Assembly: GCA_012514915.1 (NCBI GenBank)
Contig: JAAYZJ010000136.1
Location: 1-12,227, forward strand
Reading direction: 5' to 3'
Origin: Lentisphaerota bacterium
Lineage (GTDB): Bacteria; Verrucomicrobiota; Kiritimatiellia; RFP12; JAAYLN01
DNA length: 12,227 bases
A model generated the notes under the pieces. The model did not search any database, was not told where the DNA came from, and was given only the letters and a program-made list of their open reading frames with translations. A program made the position numbers and the translations under genes. Positions 1 to 6,379 of this stretch are shown here, piece by piece. How positions within the stretch are numbered: the first letter of the stretch is position 1; every line of letters starts with the position of its first letter.

Positions 1-16
1 AGTCGCAACGCCCAAG

Positions 17-76
17 GTACGACAGGCATTCCTGCCTGTCGTCGCCCCAAAGTACGACAGGCATTCCTGCCTGTCG
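17..76. repeat. Two direct copies of a palindromic intergenic repeat
   Basis: A 25-base unit occurs identically at 17-41 and 52-76, 35 bases apart start to start. Each copy holds a perfect inverted repeat: arms CGACAGGCA and TGCCTGTCG around a 4-base TTCC loop (20-41 and 55-76). The phrase AGTCGCAA also occurs on both sides, at 1-8 and 91-98. Short multicopy palindromes between genes resemble REP-type elements, but no transposase is visible. The pair could continue to the left of the window. Confidence 0.85.
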
Positions 77-368
77 CCGCCGCAAAGCACAGTCGCAATG
101 CGCCGCTCGCAACATCTCCGCTTGACCACCCCCGCGCTCCGTCCTAATAATGCCCCAATTGTTGCGGAGGTTGTCTTTTGTCGCATCGTGTTGACATGTC
201 TGAGAGCCGCATGGGATTGGATCCTCGTTTCCAACCCCCTCCTTTCGCGACACCTCGAGTGGATTGGAGCCCAGACAATGATCCGCTCAATCCCGTGGCT
301 TGCGATCGGAGCAATCACGTGCTGGCTATTCAGACGAAAAGAGAAGGCCGAACCAGCGGGTGGAGTGT

Positions 369-395
369 ATTTTTTGCCCGGGGCGGGCAAAAAAT
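369..395. repeat. Perfect inverted repeat with T-run on the left and A-run on the right
   Basis: ATTTTTTGCCCG at 369-380 is the exact reverse complement of CGGGCAAAAAAT at 384-395, leaving a GGG loop. The order of the T and A runs is the reverse of an intrinsic terminator, so on either strand the GC stem is followed by A rather than U. An alternative hairpin pairs GGGCGG (381-386) with CCGCCC (396-401). It could be a protein-binding site or a structured RNA element; no function is established. Confidence 0.6.
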
Positions 396-544
396 CCGCC
401 CACCCGTAACGTTGGGGAATCGCTGTCTCCATCGGCCCGTGTCCCCACCGGCCCGCCGTCAATGGCCGTGGCCAAGGGGGTTGACCGGCCGATCCACAGG
501 CGGGCCTGTTCCAGAGAAATGTTCTAGAGAAACGGAAAAAACGG

Positions 545-573
545 TTGCATCGGGCGGCTGGGGATCCTACACT
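545..573 (+). promoter_or_regulatory. Likely sigma-70 promoter of usp
   Basis: The -35 box TTGCAT (545-550) is separated by exactly 17 bases from the -10 box TACACT (568-573). The expected start of transcription is near 580, giving a leader of about 50 bases before the usp start codon. The same architecture is seen before the prolyl isomerase gene, which supports both calls. Confidence 0.55.
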
Positions 574-630
574 CTTCTTAGCGGGAACGGATGAACCGCG
601 GGCTCTCATTCAACCAAGAGGAGACGTGCC

Positions 631-1119
631 ATGAATATCACGGTCAATAAAATCTTGTGTCCGGTTGACTTCTCGGAGACATCGAAACTGGCGATGCACT
701 ATGCCGTGGCCTTCGCCCGTCACAACGGGGCGTCGCTGACGCTGCTGCACGTTGTGGCGCCGCCGATCACCTCGCTCCCCGGCGAGGCGGGGCTGTTGAA
801 TGTGCCGCAGGCCGATATCCAGGAGATCGCGGAGGCCTGCCAGGAAAGGCTGCAGGCGATCATCGACGATCTGCAAAGCGAGCAGGTGCCGATCACGTGT
901 GAGGTGATCAGCGGCATCCCGTTCCTGGAGATCGCGCGTTTCGCCGATGAGAACGGGATCGATCTGATCGTGATGGGGTCGCGGGGCCGGACCGGTTTGA
1001 GCCACCTGCTGATCGGCAGCGTCGCCGAACGGGTCCTGCGCAAAGCCCCCTGCCCCGTGCTGACCGTCAAGGAACGCGGAACCGCTGCACGGACGGGACC
1101 ATCGGCGGCGCAGGTGTAG
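631..1119 (+). CDS. Universal stress protein, UspA family
   Basis: A 162-residue single-domain universal stress protein, a cytoplasmic nucleotide-binding protein of the UspA/HUP fold linked in the family to survival of stress and growth arrest. The N-terminal strand and first loop read ILCPVDFSETSKLA (8-21), with the Asp that contacts adenine at position 13. The C-terminal ATP-binding signature G-x2-G-x9-G-S is complete (G116, G119, G129, S130), so this is probably the ATP-binding subtype (MJ0577-like). The tail CPVLTVK is typical. The start is set by an AGGAG site at 619-623, seven bases before ATG. The gene has its own promoter and appears monocistronic. Partner and trigger cannot be read from the sequence. 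Confidence 0.93.
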   Translation: MNITVNKILCPVDFSETSKLAMHYAVAFARHNGASLTLLHVVAPPITSLPGEAGLLNVPQADIQEIAEACQERLQAIIDDLQSEQVPITCEVISGIPFLEIARFADENGIDLIVMGSRGRTGLSHLLIGSVAERVLRKAPCPVLTVKERGTAARTGPSAAQV

Positions 1120-1123
1120 CGGT

Positions 1124-1144
1124 CATCGCCTACCGGCGGCGATG
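1124..1144. other. Small hairpin just after usp
   Basis: CATCGCC (1124-1130) pairs with GGCGATG (1138-1144) around a 7-base loop, starting 5 bases after the usp stop codon. No T-run follows, so it is a weak candidate for a U-less terminator or a 3'-end stabilising hairpin. Beyond it, the spacer to 1380 holds no recognisable gene. Confidence 0.35.
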
Positions 1145-1380
1145 TTGCCCGGTCGATTCCCTGAGTCTCTTGCACCCCCCACCGGGCGCTGCGTTTGCTG
1201 TCCTGTCTGCCTGCATTGACGCACAGACCGGCTTGCGACCGGGGCGTTATGCCGGTTGCGGCTCTTGCAGAACGCAGGCGGACGACACGGCGGTTGTCCC
1301 TCCATCCTTGATCACCAGACGACCTGTTCAGCCGGTTGCTCAGCGAAATCCATCGTGCGCCACGAGGCCGGTTTACCGGC

Positions 1381-1409
1381 TTGTCAGGACCGCCTGTCGT
1401 GCGTACACT
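1381..1409 (+). promoter_or_regulatory. Likely sigma-70 promoter abutting the prolyl isomerase start codon
   Basis: TTGTCA (1381-1386), a 17-base spacer and TACACT (1404-1409). Counting the last -10 base as -7 places +1 on base 1416, which is the A of the ATG start codon. No Shine-Dalgarno sequence lies between the promoter and the start, so a leaderless mRNA is predicted. A small palindrome GCCGG-TTTA-CCGGC (1367-1380) sits immediately upstream and could be an operator. Confidence 0.6.
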
Positions 1410-1415
1410 GTGCGC

Positions 1416-2327
1416 ATGTCAGAAAAACCCCCACGCATCACCGTCAATGGCCATCCGCTACCGGAAGAGGCCATCGCGTTCGAGCTCTCGCGACTGGTTC
1501 AGTTTTATTCCCAGCACATGCCGCAAGAGCAGATCCGCGCCCAGCTCCCCGCGCTCAGACAGCGGGCCATCGACCAGGCGATCGGCGCCCGGCTGCTGTT
1601 CGACGAGGCGGCCCGGCTCGACATCCAGGTTCCCGACGACGATGTCGAAAAACGGCTGGCGGCGTTGGAACAGCGTTCCGGCGGACGGGAGCCCTTTCTT
1701 GCCCTCCTCAAAAAACAGAATCTGGATGAGGCGACGCTTCGCGATCAGATTCGCCGCGGGCGGCGTGTCGACCTGTTGGTGGAGCAGGTCGTCGCCGAGA
1801 CGGCCGACCCGACCGAAGCGGAGATTCTGGCCCATTTCGAGGCCCATCGCGACGAGTATACCCGACCGGAACGGGTTCTGGCGCAGCACATTCTGATCAA
1901 GCCGTCCGACGCCTCCGAGACGGGCAAAGCCGCAGCCCGGGAACGGCTGGCTGCGATTCGCCAACGTGCCGTCGACGGTGCCCCATTCGCCGATTTGGCC
2001 TCCGACAACAGCGACTGCCCCAGTGGCAAGGAGGGCGGCAGCCTGGGGTGGTTTTCGCGCGGTATGATGGTCGAGGCGTTCGACAAGGCGGCCTTCGAGC
2101 TGGAGATCGGCGAGCTGAGCGACATCATCGAAACCCCGTTCGGCTATCACATTATCCGCAAGACCGACCATGAAGCATCGAAGCCGGCCGATTTCGACGA
2201 GGCCCGCGAGAGCGTACGCGATTTTCTGCGGCATGCCCGCCGCGGCGAGGCGTTGTCGCGGCATGTCGACGCGCTGCGCGCGCAGGCCGAGATCGTCCAG
2301 GATCCGCAGCCCGGCCAGGCTACCTGA
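1416..2327 (+). CDS. Parvulin-type peptidyl-prolyl cis-trans isomerase (SurA/PpiC-like), no signal peptide
   Basis: A 303-residue protein with a helical SurA-N-like chaperone region (about 8-130) and a parvulin rotamase domain (about 150-250). The rotamase holds the usual blocks: VLAQHIL (154-160, His158), the NSDCPSGKEGGSLGWF loop (198-213), AFDKAAF (221-227), IGELSDIIETPFGYHIIRK (231-249). Such proteins isomerise Xaa-Pro bonds and chaperone unfolded clients, usually outside the cytoplasm. This one starts MSEKPPRITVNG with no hydrophobic leader, so it is predicted to be cytoplasmic. The frame stays open upstream to a TTG at 1170, but that extension is Cys/Arg-rich, looks like neither signal peptide nor domain, and contains the promoter, so ATG 1416 was chosen. 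Its 3' end overlaps the convergent secreted-protein gene by 8 bases. Confidence 0.88.
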   Translation: MSEKPPRITVNGHPLPEEAIAFELSRLVQFYSQHMPQEQIRAQLPALRQRAIDQAIGARLLFDEAARLDIQVPDDDVEKRLAALEQRSGGREPFLALLKKQNLDEATLRDQIRRGRRVDLLVEQVVAETADPTEAEILAHFEAHRDEYTRPERVLAQHILIKPSDASETGKAAARERLAAIRQRAVDGAPFADLASDNSDCPSGKEGGSLGWFSRGMMVEAFDKAAFELEIGELSDIIETPFGYHIIRKTDHEASKPADFDEARESVRDFLRHARRGEALSRHVDALRAQAEIVQDPQPGQAT

Positions 2328-3036
2328 AGATGTCCCGCCAGGAAATGGCGTTGGCCGCGTCGAGCCGGTAGCGCATCTGCGTGTTGGTGGCCAGGGCGAG
2401 CGACGTCCACCAGACAGCCAGCCCCTGGGCGGCGCCCGCGCGGTTCCGGCCTTCGCGGACACGCGCCATTCCGCCGAGCACGTACTCCCCCGGCGGCAGG
2501 CTCGCGGAAACGAACCGGCCATCGGCCCGGACCGCCACCCGGCGGCGTCCGGGGGCGCGCATGAAGGTCTCCAGCATGTGCGCCGCGCTCCGGGTGGCGC
2601 GCTCCTCGGCGGCGTCGACGTCGCGTGACGACCGCCGCACGACGGCATCCCGGTAGCGTGCATGCGGCCCGCGGATGGTGGGCACCCCCTCGTAGACGCG
2701 GTCGGCCGATTCCTCCCGGACATGCCGGTCCAGCGCCCGCAGGGCGGCACGCAGGACCTGCAGATCGCGCATCCCCTGCGCATCGAGCATGGCCAGGGCC
2801 AGCAGGGGCGCCCCCGCCGCGCCGGCATGGCGCCAGTCGCCCCCGATGCAGACGGGAATTTCCTCCCCCGTCAACCGCTCCCCGGCCAGGCTGGCCATGA
2901 CAAGCGGCTCGCGCGAGACGGCGGGGGGTGGCGGCGGCAGCAGCTCCTGGCCGTCGACCAGAAAAGACGACTGTCCGGCCGCGCCGTACGCCAGCAGGCC
3001 GAGCGCCACGCCGATGCTGCACGCGGTCCGCCGCAT
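2320..3036 (-). CDS. Secreted hypothetical protein with carboxypeptidase-regulatory-like C-terminus
   Basis: A 238-residue protein that I cannot assign to a named family. Residues 1-21 form a signal peptide (MRRTACSIGVALGLLAYGAA), so export is likely. A proline run LLPPPPP (32-38) follows, then an Arg/Ala-rich helical middle. The C-terminal part (about 165-235) reads VRADGRFVSASLPPGEYVLGG, a pattern typical of carboxypeptidase-D regulatory-like or other Ig-like beta-sandwich repeats, and ends LDAANAISWRDIF. It begins 3 bases after the stop of the upstream minus-strand gene, with a strong GGAGGTG site (3049-3043) lying in that junction, so the two are probably co-translated. Its stop overlaps the end of the prolyl isomerase gene on the other strand. 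Function unknown. Confidence 0.72.
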   Translation of the reverse strand: MRRTACSIGVALGLLAYGAAGQSSFLVDGQELLPPPPPAVSREPLVMASLAGERLTGEEIPVCIGGDWRHAGAAGAPLLALAMLDAQGMRDLQVLRAALRALDRHVREESADRVYEGVPTIRGPHARYRDAVVRRSSRDVDAAEERATRSAAHMLETFMRAPGRRRVAVRADGRFVSASLPPGEYVLGGMARVREGRNRAGAAQGLAVWWTSLALATNTQMRYRLDAANAISWRDIFR

Positions 3037-3039
3037 CGC

Positions 3040-4269
3040 TCACACCTCCACGGGGGTCGTCAGAACTACATCCTTCATCCGTTCCATGAAATAGCGGTAG
3101 TTGTCGAAACTGGCCAAGTTCAGGACGAAATGGTCGGGGCCGGGAATGTACCGTCCCCTGCGGATCCAGGCGCGAGCCCTTTCCATTTCGCGGTCGATGG
3201 CCGCCCGGCCTTCATACATCGCCTCTTTCCGCAAACCGCCAATGATCCCGACGGAAGGGTAACGGTCGCGCACACGGCCGACGTCGTTGCCGGCCTGGAC
3301 CTCGAAGGGATAGAGGGCCGTCACCCCCGCCTCGCGCATCAGCCCCGCGAGTTCTTCGATGTAGCCGTCGGAGTCCACCAGGATCACCTCGATGCCGTGC
3401 TCGCGGGCGAAGGCGGCCACCCGCCCATAGCAGGGGGCCATGAAAGCGCGGAACGTGTCGGGCGATATGATCGAGCCGTTCTTGGAGGCCATGTCCTCCC
3501 AGCATTCGATCAGGTCGAAATCGACATCGGCCACCTGCTTCTCCCAAACCCGGAGCGCCAGGTTGGTGTACGTCTCCATGATGTCATGCACGAGACCGGG
3601 CTCGTCGTAGAAGGCATAAGCCAGGTTCTCGTCGCCCATGAGGTTGCGGGCGAAACCGTAGACGCCGCGGTGCGTCAACTGCAGGGGGTAGTCGCGTGTG
3701 CGGTAGTGGGCCACCCGTTCGGGCTCGACCGGCGACCATTCGACCCGCGCGCAAGGGATGTTCAGCCGGTACAGGGTTGTGGCCTGGTTGTAGTAATGGG
3801 CGGCCAACAGGGCATACCCCTTGGCGAACGAGCCGGTATCGGGCGCGCAGTTCAGCCCCAGGATGATGTCGCAGATCTTGTCGGCATGGGCGGGATCCTC
3901 CGAATCGAGCCGGGCGTCGAACTCCATTCTGAAGGCCGGCCAGACGCAGTTGGCGAGCTTGATGAGCCGATTGTCCATGGGCGCGCCGCCGACGGCGCGC
4001 AGCCGCCCCTCCTCGACCTTCCATTGCCCCTTGAGAACCGCGAACCCGTCCGGCAAGCGATTGTCGTCGAAGGTCCAGGCGGCCACTTCCCGCCATTCCG
4101 CGATCCGGGCATTGTGCTCCTGCCGGCTCAACCGGAGAAAGTCCACCTTGGCGGCCTGCCACGCCCCGTCCGTCGTATCGGCTTGGATTGCCAGAGTCGA
4201 TGCAAGCCAGACAAGGCCCAGCAACGGGGGAAAAACGGCCGGGAAACGGCGGGCGACGGCGTGCATCAT
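3040..4269 (-). CDS. Chimeric protein: signal peptide, LamG/DUF1080-like half-domain, partial URO-D/MtaA-like barrel
   Basis: A 409-residue frame made of two unrelated parts. Residues 1-30 form a signal peptide ending AIQA. Residues about 64-187 resemble a LamG/DUF1080-type beta-sandwich (AWTFDDNRLPDGF, LKGQWKVEEGRLRAVGG, FRMEFDARL, RLNIPCARVEWSP), which normally continues for several more strands. From about residue 190 (nt 3700) the text becomes the second part of a uroporphyrinogen-decarboxylase/MtaA-like TIM barrel: RDYPLQL, YGFARNLMGDENLAYAFYDEP, ECWEDMASKNGSIISP, VILVDSDGYIEEL, LYPFEVQAGNDV, GGLRKEAM, GPDH. Roughly the first 110-130 residues of a normal URO-D protein are missing. URO-D proteins are cytoplasmic, so a signal peptide on one is contradictory. 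The simplest reading is an in-frame deletion that fused two neighbouring genes; assembly error is possible, and activity is doubtful. GGAG (4278-4275) precedes tandem ATGs. Confidence 0.75.
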   Translation of the reverse strand: MMHAVARRFPAVFPPLLGLVWLASTLAIQADTTDGAWQAAKVDFLRLSRQEHNARIAEWREVAAWTFDDNRLPDGFAVLKGQWKVEEGRLRAVGGAPMDNRLIKLANCVWPAFRMEFDARLDSEDPAHADKICDIILGLNCAPDTGSFAKGYALLAAHYYNQATTLYRLNIPCARVEWSPVEPERVAHYRTRDYPLQLTHRGVYGFARNLMGDENLAYAFYDEPGLVHDIMETYTNLALRVWEKQVADVDFDLIECWEDMASKNGSIISPDTFRAFMAPCYGRVAAFAREHGIEVILVDSDGYIEELAGLMREAGVTALYPFEVQAGNDVGRVRDRYPSVGIIGGLRKEAMYEGRAAIDREMERARAWIRRGRYIPGPDHFVLNLASFDNYRYFMERMKDVVLTTPVEV

Positions 4270-4315
4270 AGTGTCTCCATTTCAACGCGTGATGAATGTT
4301 CGGCTTCCGGGTGCG

Positions 4316-4903
4316 TCAGGCTGGTGCGTCTGCGGGACCGCGCAGGGTCCACAGCAGCCAGCAGCACATCGTCTTGGCGTCGCAGAGCGAACCCTCGAGA
4401 ATGGCCTGCTCGACCGCCTCGCGCGACATCAGCAGCGTCTCGACGTTCTCATCGCTGTCGGGATCGGTTGCGCCGGGTGCGCCGTCCAGGTCGGCGTAGA
4501 AGAGATGCAGCCGCTCCTCGGAATAGCCCGGGCAGGGGACGATCGTCCCCAGAGGCAGCATCCTTCGTGCCCGGTAGCCGCTCTCTTCCCGCAATTCGCG
4601 ATGGGCGGCCACATCGGGGGCCTCGCCCGGCTCCAGCGAACCAGCCACCACCTCGACGAACGCCGCCTCGATCGCCTTGCGATACTGCCGCACGAAGAGG
4701 AAGCGGCCGTCGGGCCGCCGTCCCAGCACGGCGACGGCGCCGCGGTGCCGGATCAATTCGCGGACCGAGCGGCGACCATCGGGCAGTTCGATATCGACGA
4801 CATCGAGACGGAGCGCACGCCCTTGAAACGCCGTGCGGGCACCCACGGTTTTCTCAAATAAGGGGCTCGGGGGCTGTTCCGCGGAGCCGAAGTATGCTTG
4901 CAT
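4316..4903 (-). CDS. Nudix hydrolase, ADP-ribose pyrophosphatase (NudF)-like
   Basis: A 195-residue Nudix enzyme predicted to hydrolyse a nucleoside diphosphate-sugar such as ADP-ribose, with Mg2+, in the cytoplasm. The Nudix box G-x5-E-x7-REU-x-EE-x-GU is intact at 88-110 (GSLEPGE ... HRELREESGY). The order before the box (VRELIRHRGAVAVL, DGRFLFVRQYRKA, EVVAGSLEPGE) is that of the ADP-ribose/GDP-mannose pyrophosphatase group, where the Arg-Gln-Tyr-Arg segment and the Ala-Gly before the box help shape the active site. The exact substrate is not decided by the sequence. A GAGGAAGG site (4919-4912) lies 8 bases before ATG. It is first in a minus-strand series of three genes, 46 bases ahead of the chimeric gene, and diverges from enolase. 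Confidence 0.9.
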   Translation of the reverse strand: MQAYFGSAEQPPSPLFEKTVGARTAFQGRALRLDVVDIELPDGRRSVRELIRHRGAVAVLGRRPDGRFLFVRQYRKAIEAAFVEVVAGSLEPGEAPDVAAHRELREESGYRARRMLPLGTIVPCPGYSEERLHLFYADLDGAPGATDPDSDENVETLLMSREAVEQAILEGSLCDAKTMCCWLLWTLRGPADAPA

Positions 4904-4926
4904 TTTCCAGCGCCTTCCTCTAAGCT
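4898..4926 (+). promoter_or_regulatory. Candidate enolase promoter overlapping the Nudix start codon
   Basis: TTGCAT (4898-4903), a 17-base spacer and TAAGCT (4921-4926) give a predicted transcription start near 4933, about 55 bases before the enolase ATG. The -35 hexamer is the same as that before usp. It overlaps the start codon of the divergent Nudix gene, so the two transcripts would overlap at their 5' ends. Confidence 0.4.
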
Positions 4927-4956
4927 AACGACCTCTTCAATCTCAGCCGAACCCCG

Positions 4957-4962
4957 ATTGTA
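4957..4962 (-). promoter_or_regulatory. Candidate -10 box for the Nudix gene
   Basis: The minus strand reads TACAAT from 4962 to 4957, a good -10 hexamer, about 55 bases upstream of the Nudix start codon. No good -35 lies at 16-18 bases (TTTCTT at 17), so the call rests on one box. It would make this spacer a divergent promoter pair. Confidence 0.35.
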
Positions 4963-4987
4963 CCGAAACGCAGCAGGAGAAGAAAGC

Positions 4988-6292
4988 ATGTCCACCATTG
5001 TTGATGTCATCGCCCGTGAGATTCTCGATTCCCGCGGCAACCCGACCGTCGAGGCGGAAGTCTACCTCGAGAGCGGTGTCGTCGGGCGCGCGGCGGTTCC
5101 GTCAGGCGCCTCGACGGGCGAGAACGAGGCGATCGAGTTGCGCGACGGCGACCCCAAGCGCTACCTGGGCAAAGGGGTGCTCAAGGCCGTGGAGAATGTC
5201 AACGAGAAGATCGGCCCCGAGCTGATCGGCATGGAGGTCACCGACCAGGTCGGCATCGACAGTCTGATGCTGAAGCTGGACGGCACCCCCACCAAGTCGA
5301 ACCTGGGGGCCAACGCGATCCTGGCCGTGTCGATGGCCAGCGCCAAGGCGGCGGCCGAATACCTGTGTCTCCCGCTCTACCGCTATATCGGCGGTGTCAA
5401 CGCCAAGACGCTCCCCGTGCCGATGATGAACATCGTCAACGGCGGTTCGCATTCCGACGCCCCCATCGCCTTCCAGGAGTTCATGATCCGTCCCGTCGGC
5501 GCCTCCTGCTTCCGCGAGGCACTGCGGATGGGCGCCGAGGTCTTCCCCCATCTCAAGAAGCTCCTCAAGGAGCGCGGCCTCAACACATCGGTCGGCGACG
5601 AGGGCGGGTTCGCACCGGTGTTCAACGGCACCGAGGATGCTCTGGACACGATCATCCAGGCGATCAAGAAGGCGGGCTACAAGCCCGGCCGCAAGTGCGA
5701 GGGGGGCGAAATCGCCCTCGGGCTCGACTGCGCCGCCTCCGAGTTCTTCAAGAACGGGGTCTACGACTACGCCAAGTTCGAGACGGCCGCGCGCGGCGCG
5801 AAGCAGGCGGGCGTGCAGCGCACCTCGGCGCAGCAGGCCGACTACCTGGCCGAGTTGATCGCCAAGTATCCGATCGACAGCATCGAGGACGGCATGGGTG
5901 AAAACGACTGGGACGGCTGGAAACGGCTGACCGACCAGGTCGGCGCGAAGTGCCAGCTCGTCGGCGACGACCTTTTCGTCACCAACGTCAAGTTCCTGAA
6001 GAAGGGGATCGAGCAGGGCTGCGGCAACTCGATTCTGATCAAGGTCAACCAGATCGGCACGCTCACCGAGACGCTGAATGCGATCGAGATGGCGCACAAG
6101 GCGGGCTACACGGCCGTCGTCAGCCATCGCTCGGGCGAGACGGAGGACGCCACGATCGCCGATATCGCGGTGGCGACCAACGCCGGCCAGATCAAGACGG
6201 GATCGCTGTCCCGGACCGACCGGATGGCCAAGTACAACCAGTTGCTCCGCATCGAAGAGCTGCTGGGCGATGCCGCCGTCTACGGCGCCTGA
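4988..6292 (+). CDS. eno: Enolase (phosphopyruvate hydratase)
   Basis: A 434-residue enolase that interconverts 2-phosphoglycerate and phosphoenolpyruvate in glycolysis and gluconeogenesis, in the cytoplasm. The N-terminus IAREILDSRGNPTVE and the catalytic barrel are complete. By alignment from memory to the E. coli enzyme, the active-site residues are present: H155, E164, E205 (GDEGGF), the Mg ligands D247, E300 and D327 (VGDDLF), K352 (ILIKVNQIGTLTE) and K403 (IKTGS). SHRSGETEDATIADIAV is canonical. The loop NGGSHSDAPIAFQEF is the variant seen in Bacteroidetes and PVC-group enolases, unlike the E. coli NGGEHADNN form. ATG 4988 was chosen for its AGGAG site (4975-4979), 8 bases away, and its match to family N-termini; the frame stays open upstream to 4898 without homology. 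efp lies 87 bases downstream on the same strand. Confidence 0.98.
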   Translation: MSTIVDVIAREILDSRGNPTVEAEVYLESGVVGRAAVPSGASTGENEAIELRDGDPKRYLGKGVLKAVENVNEKIGPELIGMEVTDQVGIDSLMLKLDGTPTKSNLGANAILAVSMASAKAAAEYLCLPLYRYIGGVNAKTLPVPMMNIVNGGSHSDAPIAFQEFMIRPVGASCFREALRMGAEVFPHLKKLLKERGLNTSVGDEGGFAPVFNGTEDALDTIIQAIKKAGYKPGRKCEGGEIALGLDCAASEFFKNGVYDYAKFETAARGAKQAGVQRTSAQQADYLAELIAKYPIDSIEDGMGENDWDGWKRLTDQVGAKCQLVGDDLFVTNVKFLKKGIEQGCGNSILIKVNQIGTLTETLNAIEMAHKAGYTAVVSHRSGETEDATIADIAVATNAGQIKTGSLSRTDRMAKYNQLLRIEELLGDAAVYGA

Positions 6293-6301
6293 TTGGCGCC
6301 C

Positions 6302-6353
6302 CCCCGCCGCCGCGTCCGGCCACCAGCCGGACGTGGCGCATCGGGCGGCGGGG
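6302..6353 (+). promoter_or_regulatory. Two-tier GC-rich stem structure in the eno-efp spacer
   Basis: CCCCGCCGCC (6302-6311) is the exact complement of GGCGGCGGGG (6344-6353), a 10-bp outer stem. Inside it CGTCCGGC (6313-6320) pairs with GCCGGACG (6326-6333) around a CACCA loop, an 8-bp inner hairpin. There is no T-run, so it is not a standard terminator. It ends 12 bases before the efp ribosome binding site (6366-6369), which suggests a structured leader, an RNA-processing site or a transcript-stability element. No known riboswitch class is recognised. Confidence 0.55.
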
Positions 6354-6379
6354 ACGCTTGCGAAGAGGATACTCCCACC

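Larger units (their letters stand above)
77..630. other. Gene-free region upstream of usp
   Basis: No convincing gene was found here. Open frames at 98-409 and 178-594 have low-complexity, Arg/Pro-rich translations, no recognisable domain and no good ribosome binding site, and they overlap one another in different frames. The stretch holds an AT-ended inverted repeat at 369-395 and the likely usp promoter at 545-573. Between about 100 and 330 the base composition is less GC-rich than the coding DNA nearby, which fits non-coding sequence or a decayed gene. Confidence 0.6.

Noticed and set aside
17..76. Two repeats as the start of a CRISPR array
   Set aside because: The spacing between copies is only 10 bases and each unit is a full palindrome, unlike CRISPR repeats and spacers; no cas gene is present.
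191..196. Consensus -35 box TTGACA
   Set aside because: No acceptable -10 box at 16-18 bases downstream and no gene in position to use it.
178..594. Possible small gene upstream of usp
   Set aside because: No ribosome binding site, no domain, composition like translated non-coding DNA, and it runs through the usp promoter.
1170..1415. N-terminal extension of the prolyl isomerase from a TTG
   Set aside because: The extension has no signal peptide or domain character and contains a well-formed promoter that points to ATG 1416.
1458..2828. Minus-strand open frame of 456 codons
   Set aside because: Antisense to the prolyl isomerase and out of frame with the secreted-protein gene; no recognisable family.
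2662..4923. Plus-strand open frame of 753 codons
   Set aside because: It lies antisense to three minus-strand genes with clear domains, signal peptides and ribosome binding sites. Its translation has no domain and is the kind of long shadow frame expected in GC-rich DNA.
5102..6127. Minus-strand open frame of 341 codons inside enolase
   Set aside because: Mirror of the enolase codon pattern, with Leu/Val/Arg-rich text and no domain.
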